From an uncultured Oscillospiraceae bacterium (GTDB taxonomy: Bacteria > Bacillota > Clostridia > Oscillospirales > Ruminococcaceae), in contig UQGL01000059.1 of NCBI GenBank assembly GCA_900540595.1, positions 1-8,581 of the forward strand: a DNA stretch of 8,581 nt. The letters run 5' to 3'. The position numbers and the translations under genes were made by a program. Under the pieces are notes generated by a model. The model was not told where the DNA came from. It was given only the letters and a program-made list of their open reading frames with translations, and did not search any database. Shown here piece by piece: positions 1-7,130 of this stretch. Each line of letters opens with the position of its first letter. Position 1 is the stretch's first letter.

Positions 1-146
1 ACTCATTTCTGCGCAACGCCAGCGAGGGACACGGCATTATCAAGATGGGCAACAGCATGATACCGTTCTTCAATCTGGAACCCAAGGATACGGCGGTGTA
101 TAAGCTCATCACGACCAAACCGGGTGAGGCAACCGCAGAGAAATGA
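1..146 (+). CDS. C-terminal end of a VirB4/TraE-like conjugation ATPase (partial)
   Basis: The open frame enters from the left edge, with codons starting at base 3, and ends at TGA 144-146, giving the last 47 residues of a protein. The pattern seen is EGHGIIKMGNSMIPF, then P-KDTAVYKL, then TTKPGE. This spacing (glycine-rich strand, IPF, P-x-DT-x-x-Y, TTKP-E) matches my recollection of the C-terminus of VirB4/TraE-type secretion ATPases in Firmicutes conjugative elements. Those ATPases power type IV secretion of DNA at the cytoplasmic membrane. The Walker motifs would lie outside the window, so the call rests on the tail alone. All recognisable genes to its right are on the opposite strand, so the usual downstream transfer genes do not follow it here. 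A VirD4-like coupling protein is a less likely alternative. Confidence 0.55.
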   Translation, partial: SFLRNASEGHGIIKMGNSMIPFFNLEPKDTAVYKLITTKPGEATAEK

Positions 147-160
147 TTTTGCATAAAGAA

Positions 161-182
161 AAGGCGGACCGAAGCCCGCCTT
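161..182 (-). terminator. Intrinsic terminator with UUCG tetraloop (minus strand)
   Basis: Read on the minus strand, AAGGCGGGC-TTCG-GTCCGCCTT folds into a 9-pair stem (one G-U pair) closed by a stable C(UUCG)G tetraloop. The U-rich tail TTTTCTTTATG follows. On the plus strand the tail (TTAGAATTAG) is poor, so the signal works mainly for leftward transcripts. It ends either the remnant gene at 198-449 or read-through from the giant gene, and it faces the end of the VirB4-like gene. Confidence 0.75.
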
Positions 183-197
183 AGAATTAGTGGCAGT

Positions 198-449
198 CTA
201 GTGCTGCCAGATATTGTTTTCCAGATCACGCAGACGCGCTTTGTAGTCGTTAATAAGCGCCTGCGTGTTTTCTGTATCCGGAAAGCTGACAATATAGCCG
301 TCTTCGGATTCATGAAAGCCGACAAGGCCCGCATAACAGCAACAGCCGTCACGGCGGGTTAAGCCGTGACGGCTGTTTTGGAGATCAGCTGCGTGCCATT
401 TCGTTTTTGCGGTCAGGCGCTGTTTATCTGCGGCGTTTCTTTTTGCGCA
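198..449 (-). pseudogene. C-terminal remnant of an unrecognised gene
   Basis: A minus-strand frame stays open from after a stop at 450-452 down to TAG at 198-200 (83 codons). It contains no ATG, GTG or TTG start. The last 45 or so residues look like ordinary soluble protein (GFHESEDGYIVSFPDTEN, then a charged helix with YKARLRDLENNIWQH), and a good terminator follows 15 bp later. The upstream half of the frame crosses the 3' end of the giant gene and a perfect 15-bp hairpin, and reads like noise. This suggests the 3' end of a gene whose 5' part was replaced when the material to its right arrived. I do not recognise the family. It could also be chance coding. Confidence 0.4.
341..377. terminator. 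Perfect 15-bp hairpin, probable (bidirectional) terminator
   Basis: The arms AACAGCCGTCACGGC (341-355) and GCCGTGACGGCTGTT (363-377) are perfect reverse complements around a 7-nt loop. The hairpin starts 46 bp past the stop of the 1658-residue gene, so it probably ends or stabilises that transcript. On the plus strand it is followed by only TT then GG, so the run is TTTT counting the end of the arm. On the minus strand the tail is GCTGTTATG. Neither tail is a classic U-tract, so 3'-end protection of the mRNA is an alternative role. Confidence 0.55.
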
Positions 450-3400
450 TCACGAAAACGCCAGCCAGCGCCACACCGCCGACAATCGGCAACGCAACCC
501 ACCATACAGGGAGCTTTGTTGCGGGGGCAGTTGGCGCGGGGGTCGGGCTGCTGTCCGGTTTTGCGGTAGCAGTGGGCGCGAGAGCTGGGCTGCTCTCCGG
601 CTTTGCGGTAGCAGCAGGCGCAGGGGTCGGGCTGCTGTTTGGTTTTGTGGCGGCAGCAGGCGCAGGGGGCGTGCTGCTATCCGGTTTTGCGGCAGCAGCA
701 GGCGCAGGGAGCGTGCTGCTGTTCGGTTTTGCGGTGGCAGCAGGCGCGGGCGTCGGGCTGCCGTTCGGTTTTGCGGTGGCAGCAGGCGCAGGGGTCGGGC
801 TGCTCTCCGGTTTTGGGGTAGCCGTGGGCGCGGGGGTCGCAGGTGCTGTGTCCTTTTCAAAAATCGCCTTGATTTCCACATTTCCGTCCGGCATGGTGAA
901 CTTATCGTTCTCGATAGTCACACCGCCGCTGACGACCTGCCACTCCTTAAAATGATAGCCCGTATTCGGTGTGGCGCTCAGGGAAATGTTCGTACCTGCC
1001 GCAGCGGCGGCGAGGTCTGCAGAAGCAGTACCGTTGCCGTCCGTCGTTACGGTGACAGCATACGTTTCCGCTTGTCGCGCTACCAAGGCAAGCTGCCGTG
1101 CAGAGAGGTTCCCGGAGCTGTCCTGCGCACGGATATACAGGGCATCGCCGTCTTGCCGTTCTTCCAGAGTTCCTTGGATTGCAAAGCTGCCGTCCCCTGC
1201 GGCATAAACGCTTTCGTTATTTTCCCCATAAAGGACTTCGCTGCCGGCGTCCGCCGTGCCGGTGATTTGATAACTGCCTGCCGCCCTGTCCGCGTAGAAG
1301 ATCGGAGCGGAAAGGGTCAGCACAGGGGCGGTGGTGTCCCTGCTTACCAGCAGAAACACGCCGGTCACGTCCTTGCCCTTCACGCCGTTTACGCGGAGCA
1401 TCAGCGTGCCGGTAAAATCGGGGATGGCAAAGGTGTTTGCCCCGTCCGATGTAAGGGGCGCATCGGTATCCATGCGTGTGACCGTAATGCTTTCGGCTTC
1501 CGCGCAAGTCACGGCAAGGGAATTGCTGCTGCCGCCCACATAGGCATGGTACACGCCGTTTTCGTCCGGCGTGCAGTCCTTACCGTTCACGGAAAGGGCA
1601 AGGTTCAGCGGCGTGTATTCCGGCAGGAAAACGCCGGAGGATTCGGTTTCTGCGCTGTAATACTTTGCGCCGTCCTCTGTCTGCGTGTAGGCGCTTACAC
1701 CGACCTTGTAGGTTTCGTTCGCAGACAGATTTTTGGATTCCGCCGTTTCCTCGCCGCCCACGGTCAGAGCCATGTCGATGGAGGTAGTTTCCTTGTTAAG
1801 GTCGTAACCAAAGCCGGTATCGACCCAGCCACCGTTCTGTTGCTGATAAATCGTCACGCGGTAACCGTCAGCGTTATCTACCTGCTGCCATTCGGCGCGC
1901 ATGACCTCGTTGCCGGCAGCCTCCAAATTAACGTGCGCAGGAGATTCCGGCTGTTTGGTGTTCGTATACGAGATTTTGCTGTTGAATTGGTTGCTGTCGA
2001 TGGCAGCAAGCGCTTTTTCCATCACGCCGTCACCATCAAGATCTGTCTCCTTTTCTGTCATCAGGAAGGAGGTTACATAGTATTCGCCCGTAGGTGCCAG
2101 TGTGCCGCTTTTAGGAATGTTGACAGCAATATTTTCGGGATCCGCCACTATCTGCTCCTCGACCAGATAGTCCGCGCCGCCCTCGGCATTGGCAAGATAC
2201 GTGCGCAGCACATACTCTGTACCCGTTTCGGCGTATTTGATTTCGCCCGACAGCTGATAATCATTCAAATTCAAGACAAGACTTTCGAACGGGGTGATGG
2301 CAACGCCGCAGGATTTGTCCGTCACAAGCGTAAGCGAGTTTGTGTTGACCTCGTAGGTGCCGCCCTCCGACAGCCGCAGCATCGCCATACGATATTCCTG
2401 TTCGTCATTCTTGTTCTTGAGGATGTCGGTGTCGGCGTTGATGGCAGAGTTTGGATCCCTTTGGCCGCCATCGTCCACCCAGTTGATTGCAATATCTTGG
2501 TTATTCTTTTTAATTGTTAAAGCATCCTTGATCTGCTGCTCGGTTACGGTGTTCTCAAATGCCAACAGGATATACGGTGTCTCGCCCGGGTTAGCGTTCA
2601 CCTCAATGATTTGCGTGTTTGTACCACCGTTTTCCGCAGCATATGGATCTGCCGCAAGCAGCATGGGAACTGCCTCGCCGCTGTCTTCTGCAGCCACGGC
2701 CTGCACCAGCGGATCAACGCCCTTTGTTGACCAGTCCCATTCGGGCAGCTTGCCGAGCCACTTGGTTTCAATGTCCCAGCCGCCGCCTTTGCGGAAATCG
2801 GTTTGCACAATTTGCGGCACAAGCACCCACACGCGCGCGTCGAAGACTCCTGCATTCACACCTGTCATCGCGCCGAGGTAGACATCGACATTCTTAAACG
2901 CCTGCTTCATGCCCTCGCTGACGTTTGTGTTTGTGACGGGGAAGGTCGTCTGCCCGCCCACAATCAGATTGATGTCTGTGCTGGGAAGGCTAAGACCGCT
3001 GAGGAACGGGATGCCAAGGCTGCTCGGAATCTGCAGTCTGCCCTTGACAATACCGTTGGCGCCGATGCCGAGATACACGGTGTCCTTGTTTTGGTTTGCA
3101 CCGCCGAACGCGCCCAGCTTGATTGCGGTGTTTATGTAAAAGATGTCCAGCGTCTTGCTTGGCAGATTGATGGCAAGTTCCTCCGAACCGCCGAAGTAGG
3201 TGCCCTTGTAGGTAACTCCTTTATAAGTACGTTCCTGCCCGTTGAGTTGGAGAGAATAGCCGAAGCTGTCGATGAACTGCGCATTCTTCCCCAGCCCGAC
3301 GATGCCGACATCCGTTGCCTTGAGGGAAATTTCACTGGGGCCCAGAACGACGTTGCCTGTACCCTCAATCAGATGCATATAGGTACCCGCCAGCGCACCC

Positions 3401-5400
3401 CGCAGCTTGATGGGCGGGATGGCGAAGTAGTCGCCGTTCACGGTTTTTGCCAGATCCTTAAAACCCGCGCCGCCGCCGTTAAGCTGCCCGACGGGAACAG
3501 GCGGCACAAGGGGGATGCCAGGGCTGGACTTGACAAAGAACCACAGCTCGTCGGGAATGAGTGAACCGTCCTTTTTGCTGCGTTCCAGCGCCAAAGATGC
3601 TTCCGTTTCAAACAGGTCGAAGGCGTTTAGCTCCAGCTCAAAGGCATAGCGTTCCTCACCCTTGAAGGTGTTTACCTCGCCGCTGATGCTGGCAAGCTCC
3701 AGCGCCATCAACTTTGCGGTGTCAAAGCTGCCCGTGGCCTTTACGCCGTTGACCTTGAACTCATTTTTGCCGTACAAACCGTAGCCCAGCTTTTCCATCG
3801 AGAACTCGGCACCGTTGAAGATGGTTCGGAAACCGATGTCGCCGCTGAACACAAGGTTCCCTGCCGCATCGGCTTTCGCTTTTTCCAGCTTTACCGCGGC
3901 ATAGGGAATGTCCACAAAGACGATGGCGTCGTTCTTGTCGGGTTTAATTTGGAACCCAAAACCGTCCTTTGTGAGCGAGATTTGCAGCTCATTTTCTGCA
4001 CCGTTTTTCGGCTGATAGAACTTGAAGCTCGGCGCGTTCAGGCTCACGCCGCTGTGTTCGATCGTGCCGTCCTTTTTTATGACCAGCTTTCCGCTGCTCT
4101 TATTCCATGTCGCCGTGACGGAGGGCGAGAGCGTCGCCGCGCCGCCGGTAAAGGTGAATTCCGTTCCATTCTTGCTCTCATAATCGCCGCTGATAAGCGC
4201 AACAGGATCTCCGTACTGCTTTTTCAGCTTTTCCAGCGCGGCATTGTCCGCCACATACTCCACCGTCACACCGCCGTTTACGGCGAATGCGGCTAGCCGC
4301 TTGGCGTTGATGGCAGTATTCACCGCATCTGGCCGGGAGGGAACATTCTCCGTGCCCGCCTTGATCAGATCATGAAAGCCCCAAAGGAAGTGGGAGTACT
4401 CCTCCGAGCCGTTGGGTTCTTCAAACGTGAAGCCGGTATAGCTGTCACATTGCACCCAGGTATTCAGCGGCTTATCGCCCGGTGTTACGCTGACGGTTTG
4501 CGCCAGGGCGACACGAATCGGCTTGCCGCTGACGGAGGTGATATCCTTTTCATAGTAATCCGACAGCCCCACGAAGGGATTTGCCCAAGGGTAGCCGTCC
4601 GTGTAGACTTCGGTGGTGTAAACACCGTCCACATCGCCCCACTCGGAATACCCCTTGGGAACGGTTTTTGTACTTAAATCCTCCACGGACGCGGTGAATA
4701 CCGAGTTTTCGGTGGTGATTTGCGGGTTCTCCCCTTCCGGCACGGTGGTACGGCTCATTTTAATAGCAGGGCCGCCCGGCTTTTCCAGCGTGGAGGTATG
4801 TCCCGTGGCGGTAAAGCAGTTGAACGAATAGCCCCATTTGAAATTGAAGTCACGATTCCAGTCCTGGGGCATACTGTCCTCGTCGATGCAAATCTCGCTG
4901 ACCGACGCCAGCACGCCCCATGTGTCATTGGACGATGCGCCGTTCTCTTTGAGTTGGACAAGCTCATAGTAGACCGTTGCCTTTGCCTTAATAAGGCTAA
5001 GGGCGGCCAGCAGAGAATATTCCACCTTGATGGCATTCGCGCTGCCGTTCGGCGTTTTGGTCACAAATTCCGCTTTTATCGGCTCAGTCACCACGCCCTC
5101 TATTTTTTCCCTGCCTTGGTCATAGGTGATAAAGCTGCAGCGCGGTGTCTGCCCGATCAGTATGCTTTCCTCATCGGGCTTTGCAGCGGGCGCAACCGTG
5201 AGATAGGCATAGGTCCCCCACAATTTGCGAAACGTCATATGGATGTACTCGTTTTGCAGGGAAAGCGAGCCATCATTCAGCGTGACGGTTTTTACCGCCC
5301 CTTCGGACGGAAAAATGTCCCCCGCAAAAGCCGATACCTGCAAGGGCAGTGTGCCCAGCAGCAGGCATAGGCTCAAAAGCAGGGATAGAAATTTTTTCAT
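424..5400 (-). CDS. Giant exported, membrane-anchored surface protein with repeat stalk (1658 aa)
   Basis: A typical signal peptide opens the protein (MKKFLSLLLSLCLLLG, with a likely cut near VSAFA), so it is exported. Residues about 30-1145 are beta-rich and match no family I can name. A calcium-loop-like DLDGDG lies near residue 1118. Then come an FnIII-like module (about 1150-1260), a bacterial Ig-like module opening DTTAPVLTL with ITGTADAGSEV (about 1350-1440), and an InlB B-repeat-like module with TPNTGYHFKEW (about 1443-1513). A Pro/Ala/Ser/Thr-rich stalk of 14-residue repeats (about 1517-1629) leads to one transmembrane helix (VWWVALPIVGGVALAGVFV) and the tail MRKKKRRR. The anchor lacks an LPxTG sortase motif, so it is held by the membrane helix. 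ATG at 5400 has GAGGAGG seven bases upstream and overlaps the preceding gene by 4 bp (ATGA). The role is unknown; adhesion, ligand binding or envelope structure is plausible. Confidence 0.9.
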   Translation of the reverse strand: MKKFLSLLLSLCLLLGTLPLQVSAFAGDIFPSEGAVKTVTLNDGSLSLQNEYIHMTFRKLWGTYAYLTVAPAAKPDEESILIGQTPRCSFITYDQGREKIEGVVTEPIKAEFVTKTPNGSANAIKVEYSLLAALSLIKAKATVYYELVQLKENGASSNDTWGVLASVSEICIDEDSMPQDWNRDFNFKWGYSFNCFTATGHTSTLEKPGGPAIKMSRTTVPEGENPQITTENSVFTASVEDLSTKTVPKGYSEWGDVDGVYTTEVYTDGYPWANPFVGLSDYYEKDITSVSGKPIRVALAQTVSVTPGDKPLNTWVQCDSYTGFTFEEPNGSEEYSHFLWGFHDLIKAGTENVPSRPDAVNTAINAKRLAAFAVNGGVTVEYVADNAALEKLKKQYGDPVALISGDYESKNGTEFTFTGGAATLSPSVTATWNKSSGKLVIKKDGTIEHSGVSLNAPSFKFYQPKNGAENELQISLTKDGFGFQIKPDKNDAIVFVDIPYAAVKLEKAKADAAGNLVFSGDIGFRTIFNGAEFSMEKLGYGLYGKNEFKVNGVKATGSFDTAKLMALELASISGEVNTFKGEERYAFELELNAFDLFETEASLALERSKKDGSLIPDELWFFVKSSPGIPLVPPVPVGQLNGGGAGFKDLAKTVNGDYFAIPPIKLRGALAGTYMHLIEGTGNVVLGPSEISLKATDVGIVGLGKNAQFIDSFGYSLQLNGQERTYKGVTYKGTYFGGSEELAINLPSKTLDIFYINTAIKLGAFGGANQNKDTVYLGIGANGIVKGRLQIPSSLGIPFLSGLSLPSTDINLIVGGQTTFPVTNTNVSEGMKQAFKNVDVYLGAMTGVNAGVFDARVWVLVPQIVQTDFRKGGGWDIETKWLGKLPEWDWSTKGVDPLVQAVAAEDSGEAVPMLLAADPYAAENGGTNTQIIEVNANPGETPYILLAFENTVTEQQIKDALTIKKNNQDIAINWVDDGGQRDPNSAINADTDILKNKNDEQEYRMAMLRLSEGGTYEVNTNSLTLVTDKSCGVAITPFESLVLNLNDYQLSGEIKYAETGTEYVLRTYLANAEGGADYLVEEQIVADPENIAVNIPKSGTLAPTGEYYVTSFLMTEKETDLDGDGVMEKALAAIDSNQFNSKISYTNTKQPESPAHVNLEAAGNEVMRAEWQQVDNADGYRVTIYQQQNGGWVDTGFGYDLNKETTSIDMALTVGGEETAESKNLSANETYKVGVSAYTQTEDGAKYYSAETESSGVFLPEYTPLNLALSVNGKDCTPDENGVYHAYVGGSSNSLAVTCAEAESITVTRMDTDAPLTSDGANTFAIPDFTGTLMLRVNGVKGKDVTGVFLLVSRDTTAPVLTLSAPIFYADRAAGSYQITGTADAGSEVLYGENNESVYAAGDGSFAIQGTLEERQDGDALYIRAQDSSGNLSARQLALVARQAETYAVTVTTDGNGTASADLAAAAAGTNISLSATPNTGYHFKEWQVVSGGVTIENDKFTMPDGNVEIKAIFEKDTAPATPAPTATPKPESSPTPAPAATAKPNGSPTPAPAATAKPNSSTLPAPAAAAKPDSSTPPAPAAATKPNSSPTPAPAATAKPESSPALAPTATAKPDSSPTPAPTAPATKLPVWWVALPIVGGVALAGVFVMRKKKRRR
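515..850 (-). repeat. 42-bp tandem repeat coding the Pro/Ala-rich stalk
   Basis: The unit beginning GG(T/C)TTTG(C/T)GG on the plus strand recurs at 557, 599, 641, 683, 725, 767 and 809, exactly 42 bp apart. A degenerate copy starts at about 515. On the coding strand each unit gives 14 residues of the form AATAKPxSSPTPAP. Because 42 is divisible by 3, gain or loss of units changes stalk length without a frameshift. Copies differ by several substitutions, so this is not a fresh expansion. Confidence 0.92.
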
Positions 5401-5723
5401 GTTGCGTCCTCCTCGTGTTTTCTTTTTTGCTTTTCCCGTTCATGCAGCCGCATACAAACGACCGTCAGCACAACGGCCGCTGTGAACGCCGCAACGCCCA
5501 CCAGCACATAGCCGCCCGCATCCTCCCGCAGCAGCATCGCACCGAAGCCGCCCCAGGCATCGGTCTGTCCCTGCCCGATGACCCTGTCCGCTGTCTGCAG
5601 CAGCACCGCAAACAACAGTATACATACAGCGCTCAGCCTGCCGATGCCGCGTTTCTGCCTTCGTCGGGTGTTTTTGCGTATCTGCCTTTTGACAAGCTCG
5701 ACCCGTCTTGCGGTATCATACAT
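5397..5723 (-). CDS. Small two-helix membrane protein, candidate anti-sigma-like factor (108 aa)
   Basis: I start this gene at ATG 5723 (MYDTARRVEL) because AAAGGAGG lies ten bases upstream; a longer frame to 5774 has no ribosome binding site that I can see. Residues 1-26 are strongly basic and cytoplasmic in character (VKRQIRKNTRRRQKR). A helix spans about 28-45. A loop carrying GGFGAMLLREDAGG follows, then a second helix (about 70-90, YVLVGVAAFTAAVVLTVVC) and a charged tail (RLHEREKQKRKHEED). The layout and several positions match the 120-residue protein at 7117-7479, so the two look like paralogs. It overlaps the giant gene start by 4 bp, implying coupled translation. Being coexpressed with a sigma target and resembling a sigma-linked protein suggests anti-sigma or accessory membrane function. 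No named family is recognised. Confidence 0.82.
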   Translation of the reverse strand: MYDTARRVELVKRQIRKNTRRRQKRGIGRLSAVCILLFAVLLQTADRVIGQGQTDAWGGFGAMLLREDAGGYVLVGVAAFTAAVVLTVVCMRLHEREKQKRKHEEDAT

Positions 5724-5772
5724 ATCGGGGAAGCCTCCTTTCCGGTATTGCCTAAGCGTGAAAAGTTCTTTC

Positions 5773-5807
5773 ACCTATATAGGTACAAAAATTCGGGAAA
5801 ACTCTCA
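5773..5807 (-). promoter_or_regulatory. Candidate ECF-type promoter with 12-bp palindrome ahead of the surface-protein unit
   Basis: This AT-rich leader lies between the terminator at 5839-5858 and the start at 5723. On the minus strand TGAGAGTTTT (5798-5807) resembles the TGAAAC-like -35 element of ECF promoters. It is followed 14-16 bases later by TGTACC and the perfect palindrome ACCTATATAGGT (5773-5784). TATATA inside the palindrome could instead serve as a housekeeping -10, but no convincing TTGACA partner sits 17 bp upstream. Some promoter is needed here because the terminator isolates this unit from the sigma operon. The assignment to the local sigma factor is inference. Confidence 0.4.
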
Positions 5808-5838
5808 CCCAAAATGCAAAAATTTACAAAAAAATTAA

Positions 5839-5858
5839 GAGCCGCCCAAAGGCGGCTC
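5839..5858 (-). terminator. Strong intrinsic terminator after the PrsW gene
   Basis: On the minus strand GAGCCGCC-TTTG-GGCGGCTC forms a perfect 8-bp GC-rich stem with a 4-nt loop. TTAATTTTTTTG follows at once. It lies 20 bp past the PrsW stop (5878-5880). It splits the locus into two transcription units, sigma to PrsW and small protein plus surface protein. On the plus strand no U-tract follows, so it is directional. Confidence 0.92.
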
Positions 5859-5877
5859 CTAAGAAGCGGATATTCGG

Positions 5878-6507
5878 TTATTTCTTCCGTGATATGCGAA
5901 TTGCAGACAGCTTTCCCGCCGTTACCAGCAGCACCGGCAGGGCGTAGGCGATGTACTGCGCTGCACCGCCGTAGGCAATCAGCAGGTTGTAGATGGCGTG
6001 CAGGGTGATCGCCGCGCCCAGCAGCCCGCAGGTTCCGGCAATCTTCAGCCATGTCCGCTGCCATGAGTAGGCAAGCCCGGCGCCCACAATAATACCGCAC
6101 AAAACGTGCATGGCACCCGTACCGAAGCCCCGAAAAAAGATGAACGAGAATCGGTCGGCGCCGTTTTGGATGAGGTAGCACACGTTTTCAAAGGTGGCAA
6201 AGGCGAGCGCGACTGTGACGGCGGCGGGCTTGATTTTCTCGCTCTCCGGCTCAAACACCAGCAAGTAGAATGCCAGCGGCAGCAACTTCATAATTTCCTC
6301 CACCACAGGTGCGATCTCTGCCGTGGCGGCAAGGGCGTCTGCATGACAGACCGCCGCGAGAAAGGTGTTGATATAGGCCGAAAGCAGACACACGCCCATT
6401 CCGGCGATACAGAACACAAAAAAGCGAAGCTGCCGTCTGCCCATGCACAGGGCGGCCACCAGCAGCGGGGACACCATACAGAGGAAGATATTTTCAATGT
6501 AGGTCAT
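5878..6507 (-). CDS. prsW-like: PrsW-family intramembrane metalloprotease (209 aa)
   Basis: This is a polytopic membrane protein carrying all the PrsW signature motifs: EExxK (E70, E71, K74), FATFEN (103-108, with E107 and N108), an arginine at 126, H134 in GAMHVLCG, and H170/N174 in LHAIYN. In Bacillus subtilis PrsW makes the first cut in the membrane anti-sigma factor RsiW, releasing SigW; PrsW has a comparable role on RsiT in Clostridioides difficile. The start is ATG 6507, which overlaps the stop of the upstream gene by 4 bp; a longer in-frame extension to 7062 is only a shadow of that gene. It is the last gene of the sigma operon, and its likely substrate is one or both small two-helix proteins encoded here (inference). 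A PrsW-like bacteriocin-associated or CAAX-like protease is less likely given the motif set. Confidence 0.9.
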   Translation of the reverse strand: MTYIENIFLCMVSPLLVAALCMGRRQLRFFVFCIAGMGVCLLSAYINTFLAAVCHADALAATAEIAPVVEEIMKLLPLAFYLLVFEPESEKIKPAAVTVALAFATFENVCYLIQNGADRFSFIFFRGFGTGAMHVLCGIIVGAGLAYSWQRTWLKIAGTCGLLGAAITLHAIYNLLIAYGGAAQYIAYALPVLLVTAGKLSAIRISRKK

Positions 6508-7130
6508 AGTTCCACCGCCTTTCTTACCGCGGGCAGCAGCCCCAGCAGAGCAAAGGTCAGGAGCAGATCGCACCAGAATGCAGGGCTTGCGAAAGAGGCA
6601 GCCGACCAGAAGCAGCCCACCGTCCAGAGCAGATATTCCGAACCGACATAGCACAGCATACCGATGTGGAAATACCGCCGATTCCGCGCTTTGCCTGTCA
6701 GGGTGTTTGCATAAAACAGCCCCCGTACAGCGCAGAAGGACAGCCAGATCATCAAGCCGCACCAAATCAGGTTGGAGAGAACGTCCCCATACGTGCAGTA
6801 GAACACCAGCAGCGGCACGCCGACCAAAGGGGCGAGCCACGCTTTTCGGCAGCGAAAGCCGCGTTCCCCCGAATCGGTCAGCGTGACCTGCAAAATCCGC
6901 AGAAAAATCACGCTGGCGACCCAGCCGAACTCCGACACATAAAAGACTCGCGGTGTGGTGTTGAACAGCAGCAGGTACAGCGTCCAGTACAGCGATCCCA
7001 GGGCAAAGCAGCCGTAAAAGCAAAGCAGCAAAAAATACGCCTGTCTGCGTCTTTTTTGCCATGCAATACCCGAAAGCACCGCGCCGAGGAAGGTGGTCAA
7101 TAATTGCAGCAGGTTCTCAATCAGCTCCAT
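6504..7130 (-). CDS. Polytopic membrane protein of unknown family (208 aa)
   Basis: I do not recognise the family. The protein is very hydrophobic, with about six or seven predicted helices (roughly residues 5-23, 32-56, 65-84, 97-113, 118-140, 155-172 and 180-203) separated by short charged loops (KRRRQ at 26-30, GERGFRCRK, KARNRR). There is no kinase, catalytic or binding domain beyond the membrane part. Many aromatic and cysteine residues lie in the helices. The start at ATG 7130 has GAGGGG five bases upstream and overlaps the previous gene by 14 bp; its stop overlaps the PrsW start by 4 bp. Tight coupling to a sigma factor and its probable protease makes a membrane sensor or protease partner a reasonable guess, but nothing in the sequence proves it. 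Confidence 0.85.
   Translation of the reverse strand: MELIENLLQLLTTFLGAVLSGIAWQKRRRQAYFLLLCFYGCFALGSLYWTLYLLLFNTTPRVFYVSEFGWVASVIFLRILQVTLTDSGERGFRCRKAWLAPLVGVPLLVFYCTYGDVLSNLIWCGLMIWLSFCAVRGLFYANTLTGKARNRRYFHIGMLCYVGSEYLLWTVGCFWSAASFASPAFWCDLLLTFALLGLLPAVRKAVEL

Noticed and set aside
424..520. LPxTG sortase signal at the C-terminus of the giant protein
   Set aside because: The sequence before the helix is KLPVWW; no LPxTG or close variant is present, though the helix and basic tail resemble that design.
515..850. CRISPR array
   Set aside because: The 42-bp periodic units are contiguous, coding and degenerate, with no unique spacers between identical repeats.
407..955. Plus-strand frame with Gly/Ala repeats (GAGVGLLSGF-like)
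   Set aside because: It is the antisense reading of the 42-bp repeats that code the Pro/Ala-rich stalk; the repeat is explained by the minus-strand gene.
952..2520. Long plus-strand open frame (522 codons) opposite the giant gene
   Set aside because: It lies fully antisense to a gene with a signal peptide, domain structure and good ribosome binding site. Its composition (rich in R, A, G, C, H) is what antisense of GC-rich codons gives, and no domain is visible.
2803..3564. Plus-strand frame of 253 codons, and a similar one of 216 codons at 4720-5370
   Set aside because: Both are antisense to the giant gene with no recognisable domain and shadow-like composition.
6508..7062. Extended start for the PrsW gene, giving 394 residues
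   Set aside because: The extension overlaps all but the first 68 bases of the polytopic membrane gene in another frame. The real start is fixed by the 4-bp ATGA overlap at 6504-6507 and by normal PrsW-family length.
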